Positions 1 through 8,476 of a stretch of DNA of 64,000 nucleotides are shown here, piece after piece. A program made the position numbers and the translations under genes. Location of the stretch: the NCBI RefSeq assembly GCF_013003915.1, contig NZ_JABAIV010000001.1, forward strand, positions 558,001 to 622,000, given 5' to 3'. Each line of letters begins with the position of its first letter. Position 1 is the stretch's first letter. This DNA comes from Telluria aromaticivorans (lineage in GTDB: Bacteria > Pseudomonadota > Gammaproteobacteria > Burkholderiales > Burkholderiaceae_D). The notes under the pieces were generated by a model that saw nothing but the letters and a program-made list of their open reading frames with translations, was not told the origin of the DNA and ran no database searches.

Positions 1-182
1 AGGAGATCGGCGCCAAGCACTTCATGCGCGTCCGTTCGGATGCGGTCATGAAGAAATATGCCGCCAACTACAAGCCGATCGCGCTGTTCACGGTGGATGA
101 ATTGTTCGGCGGTTGGCGCAATGCCCAGAAGCGCCACTTCGACGATGGCGGCGAGTTCGACAAGATCTACCAGTCGAAATAA
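1..182 (+). CDS. sbp: Sulfate/thiosulfate ABC transporter substrate-binding protein, C-terminal end
   Basis: Only the last 59 codons lie in the window; the 5' part is off the left edge. The frame reads through FTVDELFGGWRNAQKRHF and then DDGGEFDKIYQSK before TAA. The FGGW-AQ-HF-GG-FD pattern is the usual C-terminus of periplasmic sulfate-binding proteins of the Sbp/CysP family, which deliver sulfate or thiosulfate to the CysTWA permease. Sbp and CysP cannot be told apart from this end alone. A strong hairpin terminator follows, so this is probably the last gene of its transcript. Confidence 0.85.
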   Translation, partial: EIGAKHFMRVRSDAVMKKYAANYKPIALFTVDELFGGWRNAQKRHFDDGGEFDKIYQSK

Positions 183-192
183 GCAATCCCAC

Positions 193-216
193 AAGCCCTG
201 CCTTGCGCAGGGCTTT
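193..216 (+). terminator. Rho-independent terminator after the sulfate-binding protein gene
   Basis: A perfect 9-bp stem, AAGCCCTGC with GCAGGGCTT, encloses a 5-base loop and runs into a short T run. It begins 11 bases after the stop codon. From here to the next start at 463 there is no convincing gene. A 6-bp inverted repeat (CTGTAG, 371-376 and 382-387) lies in the probable promoter region of the next gene. Confidence 0.8.
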
Positions 217-462
217 GTCGTTAAAAGCGGCTAAATACGATCTATCTGCCAATTTGTGTGGCCGCTATGCCATGCGAATTGTTGTTCGAGGCGAAAATTC
301 TTGTCTGCAAGCTCAATTTTTCTTGTGTGCCATAGACATGCACTAAGGCTTGATGCTATCGTCCAATCTTCTGTAGTTGCCCTACAGCTAGAAAGTTGAG
401 TGCGCGCATACGCACCAATGCCGCGCCTCCCCGCTCAACGCACGCTAACTCCAGACCCGACA

Positions 463-1443
463 ATGCTCAAAAAATTGTTTGTTACCGTATTGATGTCGTT
501 TTCGGCTGCGGCTTTCGCCGTGCCCTTCGGCTCCCAGTCGGTACTCGTCGTAGAAGATGACACCGGCAAGATCTTGCTGGAAAAGAACGCCGGCGCCGTC
601 ATGCCGATCGCATCGCTCACCAAACTGATGACCGCCATGGTCGTGCTCGACGCCCGCCTCGACATGGACGAGCTGATCGAGATCGACCGCAGCGACGTCG
701 ACGTGGTCAAGCACAGCAGCTCGCGGGTACCGGTCGGCTCGCTGATCTCGCGCCGCGACGTGATGCAGCTGGCCCTGATGTCCTCGGACAACCGCGCCGC
801 CGCCGCGCTGGCCCGCACCTATCCGGGCGGCGCCGCCGGCTTCAAGGCCGCCGTGCGCCACAAGATCGCCACGCTGGGCATGAGCCAGACCGTGATCGAG
901 GAACCGACCGGCCTGTCGCCGCGCAACCGCTCGACCGCCGGCGACCTGATCAAGATGGCTGCCGCCTCGTCGCGCTATCCCGAGATCACCAACATGAGCA
1001 CCCAGTCGAAGGATCTCATCAATATCAACGGCCGCGAGGTCGAATACCGCAACACCAACCGCCTGGTCGGCGCCAAGGGCTGGGACATCGGCCTGTCCAA
1101 GACCGGCTATATCCAGGAAGCCGGCCGCTGCCTGATCATGAACATCAAGGCCAATGGCAAGAATGCCACCATGGTGCTGCTCAACGCAGGCGCCTCCTCG
1201 GCCCGCATCCTCGACGCGCTGAACGTGCGCCGTTTCATCACCGGCGAGCCGGTCGGCCGCGCCCTGGTGGCGAAAGCCTCGAACCGCGAACCGCGCATGA
1301 AGGCGGGTTCGAGCCGCGCCCGCATCAAGGCAACGGCCAGCCGTGCCCGCATCAAGGCGACCGCCGGCGCCGGCAAGATCAAGATCGTCAAGAAGCGCGT
1401 CGTGCGCAGCAAAGTGAAGGTCGTGCCGAAACGCCGCAAGTAA
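463..1443 (+). CDS. pbpG: D-alanyl-D-alanine endopeptidase, peptidase S11 (PBP7/PbpG type)
   Basis: This is a periplasmic penicillin-binding protein that cleaves D-Ala-meso-DAP cross-links in peptidoglycan. The ATG at 463 is preferred to the in-frame start at 400 because it puts a signal peptide (about residues 1-19, ending AFA) at the N-terminus. All three S11 motifs are present: SLTK with nucleophile Ser51, SDN, and KTG in SKTGYI. The 326-residue length fits PbpG-like enzymes, which lack the extra C-terminal domain of DacA/DacC. The last 60 or so residues form a Lys/Arg-rich tail with repeated ARIKAT motifs, which could bind anionic cell-wall polymers (inference). It is followed by a strong terminator. 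Confidence 0.9.
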   Translation: MLKKLFVTVLMSFSAAAFAVPFGSQSVLVVEDDTGKILLEKNAGAVMPIASLTKLMTAMVVLDARLDMDELIEIDRSDVDVVKHSSSRVPVGSLISRRDVMQLALMSSDNRAAAALARTYPGGAAGFKAAVRHKIATLGMSQTVIEEPTGLSPRNRSTAGDLIKMAAASSRYPEITNMSTQSKDLININGREVEYRNTNRLVGAKGWDIGLSKTGYIQEAGRCLIMNIKANGKNATMVLLNAGASSARILDALNVRRFITGEPVGRALVAKASNREPRMKAGSSRARIKATASRARIKATAGAGKIKIVKKRVVRSKVKVVPKRRK

Positions 1444-1466
1444 TAAGCTGCAGTACGTGTTACGAG

Positions 1467-1488
1467 AAAGGGACCGCAAGGTCCCTTT
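1467..1488. terminator. Hairpin terminator between pbpG and the convergent RDD gene
   Basis: AAAGGGACC pairs perfectly with GGTCCCTTT around a GCAA tetraloop of the stable GNRA class. A runs on one side and T runs on the other let it work on both strands. It sits between the ends of pbpG and the convergent RDD-family gene. Confidence 0.85.
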
Positions 1489-1510
1489 GTCATTGGCGCC
1501 GCAGAGCAAG

Positions 1511-2611
1511 CTACAAGGGCGGCGCGACGGTATACCAGAGCTCTTCGGCCAGCTCCTGCACCAGGTCTTCCGTGTAGGCCGCCGGCGGCGATTGCATCAC
1601 CATCAGGCGCCAGGCCTTGCCGCGCACCTGGACCACGCGCAGCTGCACCTGCACGGCGCCATCCCTGCCCTCCCCCGCGCCGGCCCAGGACGGCCTGCCC
1701 CGGAAGTCGTCGACATAGCCTCCCTCCAGCACATAGCGGTCGTTCAGCCGGTCCCTGAGCCCGCGCGTGTATTTGCGCAGCGCCGCGTCGCCGTTGTCTT
1801 CGGATGCGAGCATCACCACCGCGCGGCCGCTATGGTGCGTGAACAGGTACTGCACCATGCCGTCGTCATCGACCTGGGCTTCGTATCTCCATTGCGGGGC
1901 AATGTTCACGATGCGTCCTGTCTCCTGGTTGATCCAGCCATAGCGCGGCGCCGCCAGGATGTTCGCCATTTCGCGGCTGTCCTGGCGGTCCACCGCATCG
2001 AGCGCCACCACCACCACGAACAGGGTGGCAAACAGCAGGCCGAACACGGTCTTCCTGGCCCACCCGACCGGGCTGGCGCGCACCGCGTAATAGCGGCCGT
2101 CATAGCTGGCCGGCGCTCCCTTGCGCAGCCGCAGGCCCTGCCATGCCATGGCGAACAGGCCGACTACCGGCAGGCAGAATCCCATGCCGCTGAACCACAC
2201 GCAGAGGTTGCGCCCGATATGTTCTCCGAAGCTCAGGCGGCGGCCGTCGGCCTGCATCACCCGCAATCCAAGCATGGCCTTGCCCGGGGTGTTGCCTGCC
2301 AGCGCCTGCACGGCGGCGTCCAGCAGCAGCCCAGCCGGGATACAGACCAGGCCGAACACCTTCCAGCCGAATGGCGTCTCCAGCCAGCGCAGGAACACGG
2401 GCGAGGTGCGGCAGAGGATGATGCCGACGACCAGCGCCACCAGCCCGGTTTCCCACCAGACGTCGAAGGTCCTGGCGAACCAGCGCGGCCAGGCGCCGGC
2501 AAGCGGATCGTCGCGCGGGTCCTCGATGGTGTCCACGTACCGGGCCGCGGGATAGGCGCGCCGGGTGGCGTAGGTGAAACGACACTCGGTCTGCTGATCG
2601 ATTGGCTGCAT
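1511..2611 (-). CDS. RDD family integral membrane protein
   Basis: The 366-residue protein starts at the ATG at 2611, preceded by AGGAG at 7-base spacing; the frame is open further upstream but without a better site. An N-terminal membrane region holds several hydrophobic helices (about residues 45-215). It carries the RDD signature: ARTFDVWWE early, and GNTPGKAMLGLRV with GEHIGRN later. A final hydrophobic helix (TVFGLLFATLFVVVVAL) is followed by a C-terminal soluble domain of about 150 residues that I do not recognise. RDD proteins have no single known role; some are linked to cation or small-molecule transport. No substrate can be assigned here. Confidence 0.75.
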   Translation of the reverse strand: MQPIDQQTECRFTYATRRAYPAARYVDTIEDPRDDPLAGAWPRWFARTFDVWWETGLVALVVGIILCRTSPVFLRWLETPFGWKVFGLVCIPAGLLLDAAVQALAGNTPGKAMLGLRVMQADGRRLSFGEHIGRNLCVWFSGMGFCLPVVGLFAMAWQGLRLRKGAPASYDGRYYAVRASPVGWARKTVFGLLFATLFVVVVALDAVDRQDSREMANILAAPRYGWINQETGRIVNIAPQWRYEAQVDDDGMVQYLFTHHSGRAVVMLASEDNGDAALRKYTRGLRDRLNDRYVLEGGYVDDFRGRPSWAGAGEGRDGAVQVQLRVVQVRGKAWRLMVMQSPPAAYTEDLVQELAEELWYTVAPPL

Positions 2612-2868
2612 GCGTGTGCTCCTGATCGACGTGGGCCGCGAGGTGGGCTGCGATTCTTGCGCCAACCCTGCGCTGAGGGCGTATCGATCGGATGATCGGT
2701 CACGCTGCATCAGGCCGCCGGTCCTGGTCTCAACTGAAATAAGACCCTCAGGCTATGGCTGAGTTCGGGGGAAATGTCGCCAGGGCTCGCCCGGCTTAGC
2801 CTGGATCAATGGTGCAGCGCGGTGAAGGGCCTGCGACGGCGCCGGACCAGCGCCGTGGACCGCGATGG

Positions 2869-4827
2869 CTAGCGTGGACTGTGCGCAATCATGCCGCGCA
2901 GGCCGCTGGTGCGGTGGGTACGCAAGGCAACCGCCTCGGCCAGCACCGTGCCTGGCGGCGACACCAGGGTAAATTGTTCGCTGGCGCGGGTGATGCCGGT
3001 GTAGACCAGCTCGCGCGTCAGGATGGCGCCGCGTTCGCGCGGCAGGGCCAGCACGGTGTGGCGGAATTCCGATCCTTGGGATTTGTGCACCGTCATCGCA
3101 AACGCCGTCTCGACATTGCGCAGGCGGGTCGCCAGCACGCTGCGTACCGCTTCGCCCTCGAGGAAATAGACGCGCAGTGCGCCCGGGCGCGCCGGATCAA
3201 GCAGGGTCAGGCCGATATCGCCGTTGAACACGCCGGTGCCGTAGTCGTTGCGGGTGACCATCACCGGGCGGCCGACATACCACTCGCCGCTCGGGCGCAG
3301 CAGGCCGGCCTGGGCCAGGCGCCCGGCAATCGCCTCGTTCAGGCCGGATACGCCCCACTCGCCGTCGCGCACCGCGCACAGGATGCGGAAGGATTCGAAG
3401 CGCTGCAGGATCTGGCGCACCCATTCTTCATGATTTGTGTTAAATGGGCTCCCAGAGCCCGTATTCAACACATCCAGATAGGGTCCGTAGCCGGACTGCG
3501 CCAGCAGCAAGACCTGCTGCTGCTGGGCGTTCTCGATCCAGCGCACGCCTGGCTCGCCGGCCCGCAGCACCGCTTCCGCCTTGGGCGCGTCGCCGGCATT
3601 CACGGCCAGCGCGAGCCGGCCGATCGGGCCGCCGAAGCGGCGGCTGTGGCGCAGCATCACGGTTTGCTGGGCCAGGGTGCCGCCGTCGCCGATGAAGTCG
3701 TCCGGCAGCGCCTCGCCGCTGGCCGCGCGCACGTAGTCGAGGGTGGCGGGCGTATAGCCGCCGGCCTGGGCGTTGTGGCACAGGTCGCCGAGCACGGCGC
3801 CGGCTTCCACCGAGGCCAATTGGTCCTTGTCGCCCAGCAGGATCAAGGTCGCAGTCGGCGGCAGCGCATCGAGCAGCGAGGCCATCATTTCGAGGTGGAC
3901 CATCGAGGCTTCGTCGACGATCAGCACGTCGACGTCGAGCGGGTTGCCGCGGTGGTGGGCGAAGGCGCGGGTATCCGGTCGCGCGCCCAGCAGGCTATGC
4001 AGGGTGCGGGCGGCGCCCATGCGCAGGGTCAGTTCGCGCAGAGGCAGGGTGGAACCGACCTTTTCGGCCAGTTCGTTCAGGGCCTTGTCGATCGACTGCT
4101 TCAGGCGCGCGGCCGCCTTGCCGGTCGGCGCGGCGAGCGCGATGCGCTGGCTGGCCGCTTCCGGCGCAGTGGCGAACAGCAGCGCCAGCAGGCGCGCCAC
4201 GGTATAGGTCTTGCCGGTGCCGGGGCCGCCCGTGATGATGGCCACCGAGCCGCGCAGCGCAATCGCGCAGGCGAGCTTTTGCCAGTCCGGCCCGTCGGCA
4301 TGTCCGGAGGTGCGCTGCGAGGCGAACAGGATATCGAGCCAGCCGCGCACGGATGCATCATCGACTTCTCGGGTGGCCAGGGCGCGCCCTCGCACCGCAT
4401 CGGCCACCAGCATCTCGTCGCGCCAGTAGCGGCGCAGGTAGAGCCGCTCGCCGTCCAGCACCAGCGGCTGGTCATAATCGAAAGCGCCGATTTCCCATAC
4501 CTGCGCGCAGCCCGCCAGCTGCTGGGCCCAGGCCTGCGCGTTCTTCGGCAGCGGTCCGGCGTGGCGCGCCAGGTCTTTCCATTGCTCGTCGCTCCAGCCC
4601 AGCAGTTCGGCCGGGCCGGCGGCCAGGTCGGCCAGCAGCAGGCAGCTGTGGCCATGGCCTTCCAGCTCGGACAGCACGCTCGATGCCAGTACCAGCGCCG
4701 GCGCCGCCGCCCCGAGCGAAGCGATGAAGCGCGCAAAGGCGCAGGACAGGCGGCGCAGTTCCCCCGCTTCGCTCAGCTGCGCCAGTTCGCTCCACAGCGC
4801 ATCGATGTTTGCTTCAGGCTTCGCCAT
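2869..4827 (-). CDS. recD: Exodeoxyribonuclease V subunit alpha, RecD
   Basis: RecD is the 5'-to-3' helicase subunit of RecBCD, the double-strand-break repair helicase/nuclease. The 652-residue protein has the Walker A motif GGPGTGKT at about residues 200-207, a Walker B region in VLIVDEASM, and the late helicase motif TVHKSQGSEF near residue 585. The N-terminal 170 residues fit the RecB-interacting domain. Its start overlaps the end of recB by 14 bases, indicating translational coupling. It is the last gene of recC-recB-recD, and no clear terminator follows. The 257 bases between it and the divergent RDD gene hold no recognised feature. Confidence 0.95.
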   Translation of the reverse strand: MAKPEANIDALWSELAQLSEAGELRRLSCAFARFIASLGAAAPALVLASSVLSELEGHGHSCLLLADLAAGPAELLGWSDEQWKDLARHAGPLPKNAQAWAQQLAGCAQVWEIGAFDYDQPLVLDGERLYLRRYWRDEMLVADAVRGRALATREVDDASVRGWLDILFASQRTSGHADGPDWQKLACAIALRGSVAIITGGPGTGKTYTVARLLALLFATAPEAASQRIALAAPTGKAAARLKQSIDKALNELAEKVGSTLPLRELTLRMGAARTLHSLLGARPDTRAFAHHRGNPLDVDVLIVDEASMVHLEMMASLLDALPPTATLILLGDKDQLASVEAGAVLGDLCHNAQAGGYTPATLDYVRAASGEALPDDFIGDGGTLAQQTVMLRHSRRFGGPIGRLALAVNAGDAPKAEAVLRAGEPGVRWIENAQQQQVLLLAQSGYGPYLDVLNTGSGSPFNTNHEEWVRQILQRFESFRILCAVRDGEWGVSGLNEAIAGRLAQAGLLRPSGEWYVGRPVMVTRNDYGTGVFNGDIGLTLLDPARPGALRVYFLEGEAVRSVLATRLRNVETAFAMTVHKSQGSEFRHTVLALPRERGAILTRELVYTGITRASEQFTLVSPPGTVLAEAVALRTHRTSGLRGMIAHSPR

Positions 4828-7800
4828 GCTCGTCCTTCACCCGATCCTCGTCCAGCAACGCTTCCAGGTCATCCAGCAGTTCCAGGTCCGGCGCCAGCAC
4901 GCAGCAGCCGCGCGTGTCCGGGTTGGCGATCCCGCGCAGGAACAGGAAGACCGCGCCGCCCAGCTGCTTGCGCGGCTCGTAGGCATCGCCCAGCCGGCTG
5001 CGCAGCAGGCGGTGCAGGGCCAGCAGGTAGATGGTGGCCTGGATGTCGTAGCGATGGCCCGCCATGCCGAGCTCCATCGCCGCCTGGGTATAGGCAGCAT
5101 CGCCCGGTCCCAGCGCATTGGTCTTGTAGTCGAGCACCCAGAAGCGCCCCTCGTGTTCGAACACCAGGTCGGCGAAGCCCTTGAGCATGCCGTGCAGGGT
5201 CCGGTCCGGCAGGGTCGGCCGGTCGATACCCTTCATGATGCGCGCACGGCACAGGCGGTCGAGACGCGCCACGTCGAGCCGCTCGCTCGGGAACCAGAAT
5301 TCCAGTTCCGGCACCGGATCGACCAGCTCGCACAACGCTGCGCCCACCGGCGGCAGCGGCGTGTTCACCACCGCATGCAGCCAGCTGAGCGCGTCTTCCT
5401 GGCGATGGCCCCAGCCGGCGCGCTCGATGCGCTGGGCCAGGCGCTGCATGAATTCCGGCTCGCCGGCGCGCTCGAAGCCTTCCTGCGCCATCCACTCCAA
5501 TTGCTCGTGCATGAAATTGCCGGGCACCGAACCGCGCGGGAAACGGTGCCAGGGCGCGTCTTCGATGCGCGGCGGCGTGGGCGCCGAGGGTTCTTCTTCG
5601 CGCAGGGTTTCTTCCTGCGCCCGCATCGGCGTCGGTACCGGCGCCGCCACCGCATGGCGCACCAGCGAGGTGAAGGACCCGATGGACCAGTCACGCTCGA
5701 AGCGTGCCTCGTAGCGCGGCGCCGCAAGCAGGTCGGGACGAACGTCCTCGCGCACCAGCGGCGTGCGGCCCTGCGGTTCGGACAGATCGTGCAGCACGAT
5801 GCCATCGACACCGCCGCGCAGGCGCTCCAGCCGCTCGCGCAGGAGTTCGCCATCGATCTTGTCGCCACCACCCAGCAGGTAGCCCAGCGCCGACTCGTGC
5901 AAACGGTTGTCGCTCTTGCTGCGGCCGCTGATCGGCGCCGCCCCCAGCCACAGGAAGTGGCGCGCGCGCGTCAAGGCCACGTACAGCAGGCGCAGGTCTT
6001 CTTCCAGGCGCGCCCGGTCCACGGCTTCCAGCGCTTCGTCGCCCATCGACAGGTCCAGGCGGCGGGCGCCGTCTTCGCCGACGAATTCGAAGAAGGCGCG
6101 GTTGCGGCGGTCGGTACGGCGCGCGGTAACCGCGAACGGCAGGTAGACCAGCGGATACTCCAGGCCCTTCGACTTGTGGACCGTGACCACCTTCACCAGT
6201 TCGGCATCGCTTTCCAGGCGCAACACGCGTTCGTCACCGCCCTCGCCCACGCCCTCGAGCTGTTCGGCCAGCCAGCGGATCAGCGCCTGCTCGCCTTCTA
6301 ACTGGGTGCTGGCTTCCTGCAGCAGTTCGGCCAGGTGCAGCAAATTGGTCAGGCGGCGCTCGCCGCCGGCTTCGCGCAGCAGGCGCGCCGGCAGCCCGAG
6401 TTCGTGTACGAAGCGGCGCAGCATGGCCAGCACGCCCTGGCGCTGCCAGGTGCCATGCAAGGCTTTCAGCTGCTCGACCCGCCCTTCCCAGGCCATTTCG
6501 TCGCTCGAGAGCCTGGCCAGCTCACCGAGCGCCAGGCCGGCCGTGCGGGTCGCGAACGCCGCGCGTGCCAGGGTGCCGTCGAGCGGGTTGGCCACCGCGT
6601 ACAGCCAGCGCAGCACGTCGGCCGCCTCTTCGCTCTCGACCACCGAGTCCTTGTCGGACAGGTAGACGCTGGCAACCTTGCGCTGCACCAGCGCCCGGCG
6701 CACCGCCGCTGCCTCGCGCCGGTCGCGCACCAGGATGGCGACATCGGCAGGCATCAGCCGGCGGAAACGCTCGCCCTCAAGAAAGCCCACGCGCTCGTCG
6801 CCCAGCAGGCCTACGATATGCTCGGCGCAGTGGTGGGCGAAGAATTCGCGGTATTCCTCCTGACTCATCTGGGCCGCGCAGCACAGGGACATCGCATGCG
6901 AAGGGCCATCGGCGCCAACCAGGCGCTCGCGGTGGCCCTGGGCCGCCACCGCCTCGAAAGGCAGCGGATTGTCTTCGCCGCGGCGGAAGCGGAAGGCGCC
7001 GCCGGGATAGCCGGCATGTGCTTCATGTCCCTCGGCGTGGCGGAACAGCTGGTTCACCGCTTCCACCAGCTGGCTGGTGGAGCGGTAGTTGGTGCCAAGC
7101 TGGTAATGCCGCCCTTCGGTCGCGCGGCGCGCCGACAAATAGCTGTGGATGTCGGCGCCGCGAAAGCCGTAGATCGACTGCTTCGGGTCGCCGATCAGGA
7201 ACAGGCCTTGCTGCGGGTCGTTCGCCGCCACCCGGTACAGCAGGTCGAAGATGCGGTACTGGTCGGGCGAGGTATCCTGAAATTCGTCGACCATCGCCAC
7301 CGGGAACTGCAGCACGATGCGCATGCGCAGCGCTTCCCCGTTCGGTCCTTCGAGCGCGGCCTTCAGGCGCTCGAGCATGTCGGCAAAGCCGAACTGGCGG
7401 TTGCGCGCCTTCAGTTCGCGCATGCGCCCGCCGATATGGCTGGCGGCGTGGCGCAGCAGCGCATGCGACAGCGGGTCGAGCGCTTCCAGGGCGTCCTTCA
7501 GCGGCGCGGTGAAGCCGAAGCAATCCGGCACCTCGGCCACGAAATCCTTGCTGAAGGCGTCCACGATGCCGTCCGGGCAGAGGCGTTTCCAGGCGGTGTC
7601 GTTCAGGGCCGGCAGCACCATTGCCGGGTCCGCGGCCCACGCGCGCAGCGCCTCGAACCACTTGACCAGCGAATCGGCGCGCATCTTGTTCCCGTTGAAG
7701 CACTTGGGCTGGCGCTCGCGGTGACCGGCGATCCAGGCTTCCATCTCGTCGGCGCGCGCGGCCCAACCATCTTTCAGTTGCACCAGTTCGGCGCGCAGCG

Positions 7801-8476
7801 CGCGCTCGATGCGGGCTACCAGACTGCCCAGGGGCTCCTGCGCACACTCGCCCAGCAAATGGGTGCGGCTCACCAGCTCGCGCACGCTGCTTTTCAGCGC
7901 ATCGACATCCTTCCAGCATCCCAACACCGAGCCCAGCAGGTTCGCGTTGAGCGGATAGATGTGCTGGCGCCAGTAATCGTGGGCCGCGTCCTCGAACAGT
8001 GCGCGCTCGTCGGTGACCAGTTCTTCGTCGAACAGGCTGCCGGAGTCGAAAGCGTGCTCGCGCAGCATGCGCTGGCACCAGGCGTCGATGGTGAAGATCG
8101 CCGCCTCGTCCATCGTCTCGGCCGCCAGCACCAGGCGGTGGGCGGCGACATTGCGTTCGGCCTCGCCCGGGTAGGCGCCGGCCAGCTCGCGCAGGTAAGG
8201 ATCGTTCTTGTCGAGCTGGCCGCGGAAATAGGCGGCCGCTTCGACCAGCCGCTCGCGCACGCGGTTGGCCAGTTCGCGCGTGGCCGCGCGGGTAAACGTC
8301 ATCACCAGGATTTCGCTCGGCAGCAGCGGGCGCACGAAAGCGGCCTCGCCGCCATGGCCGAGCACCAGGCGCAGGTAGAGCGCGGCGATGGTCCAGGTCT
8401 TGCCGGTGCCGGCCGAGGCCTCGATCAGGCGCGAGCCATGCAGCGGGAAGTCGAGGGGGTCGAGGTGCTGGCTCAT
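4814..8476 (-). CDS. recB: Exodeoxyribonuclease V subunit beta, RecB
   Basis: RecB is the 3'-to-5' helicase and nuclease subunit of RecBCD. The start at 8476 (MSQHLDPLDFPLHG) is preferred to the longer open frame because it overlaps the recC stop in an ATGA arrangement and opens with the usual RecB N-terminus. Visible motifs are Walker A ASAGTGKT at residues 20-27, the UvrD-type DEFQDTSPDQ motif, VTVHKSKGLEYPLV, and the C-terminal nuclease motif GFADLV followed by VLDYKTN, which supplies the catalytic Asp and Lys. At 1220 residues it is close to the E. coli length. All key residues look intact. Confidence 0.95.
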   Translation of the reverse strand: MSQHLDPLDFPLHGSRLIEASAGTGKTWTIAALYLRLVLGHGGEAAFVRPLLPSEILVMTFTRAATRELANRVRERLVEAAAYFRGQLDKNDPYLRELAGAYPGEAERNVAAHRLVLAAETMDEAAIFTIDAWCQRMLREHAFDSGSLFDEELVTDERALFEDAAHDYWRQHIYPLNANLLGSVLGCWKDVDALKSSVRELVSRTHLLGECAQEPLGSLVARIERALRAELVQLKDGWAARADEMEAWIAGHRERQPKCFNGNKMRADSLVKWFEALRAWAADPAMVLPALNDTAWKRLCPDGIVDAFSKDFVAEVPDCFGFTAPLKDALEALDPLSHALLRHAASHIGGRMRELKARNRQFGFADMLERLKAALEGPNGEALRMRIVLQFPVAMVDEFQDTSPDQYRIFDLLYRVAANDPQQGLFLIGDPKQSIYGFRGADIHSYLSARRATEGRHYQLGTNYRSTSQLVEAVNQLFRHAEGHEAHAGYPGGAFRFRRGEDNPLPFEAVAAQGHRERLVGADGPSHAMSLCCAAQMSQEEYREFFAHHCAEHIVGLLGDERVGFLEGERFRRLMPADVAILVRDRREAAAVRRALVQRKVASVYLSDKDSVVESEEAADVLRWLYAVANPLDGTLARAAFATRTAGLALGELARLSSDEMAWEGRVEQLKALHGTWQRQGVLAMLRRFVHELGLPARLLREAGGERRLTNLLHLAELLQEASTQLEGEQALIRWLAEQLEGVGEGGDERVLRLESDAELVKVVTVHKSKGLEYPLVYLPFAVTARRTDRRNRAFFEFVGEDGARRLDLSMGDEALEAVDRARLEEDLRLLYVALTRARHFLWLGAAPISGRSKSDNRLHESALGYLLGGGDKIDGELLRERLERLRGGVDGIVLHDLSEPQGRTPLVREDVRPDLLAAPRYEARFERDWSIGSFTSLVRHAVAAPVPTPMRAQEETLREEEPSAPTPPRIEDAPWHRFPRGSVPGNFMHEQLEWMAQEGFERAGEPEFMQRLAQRIERAGWGHRQEDALSWLHAVVNTPLPPVGAALCELVDPVPELEFWFPSERLDVARLDRLCRARIMKGIDRPTLPDRTLHGMLKGFADLVFEHEGRFWVLDYKTNALGPGDAAYTQAAMELGMAGHRYDIQATIYLLALHRLLRSRLGDAYEPRKQLGGAVFLFLRGIANPDTRGCCVLAPDLELLDDLEALLDEDRVKDEHGEA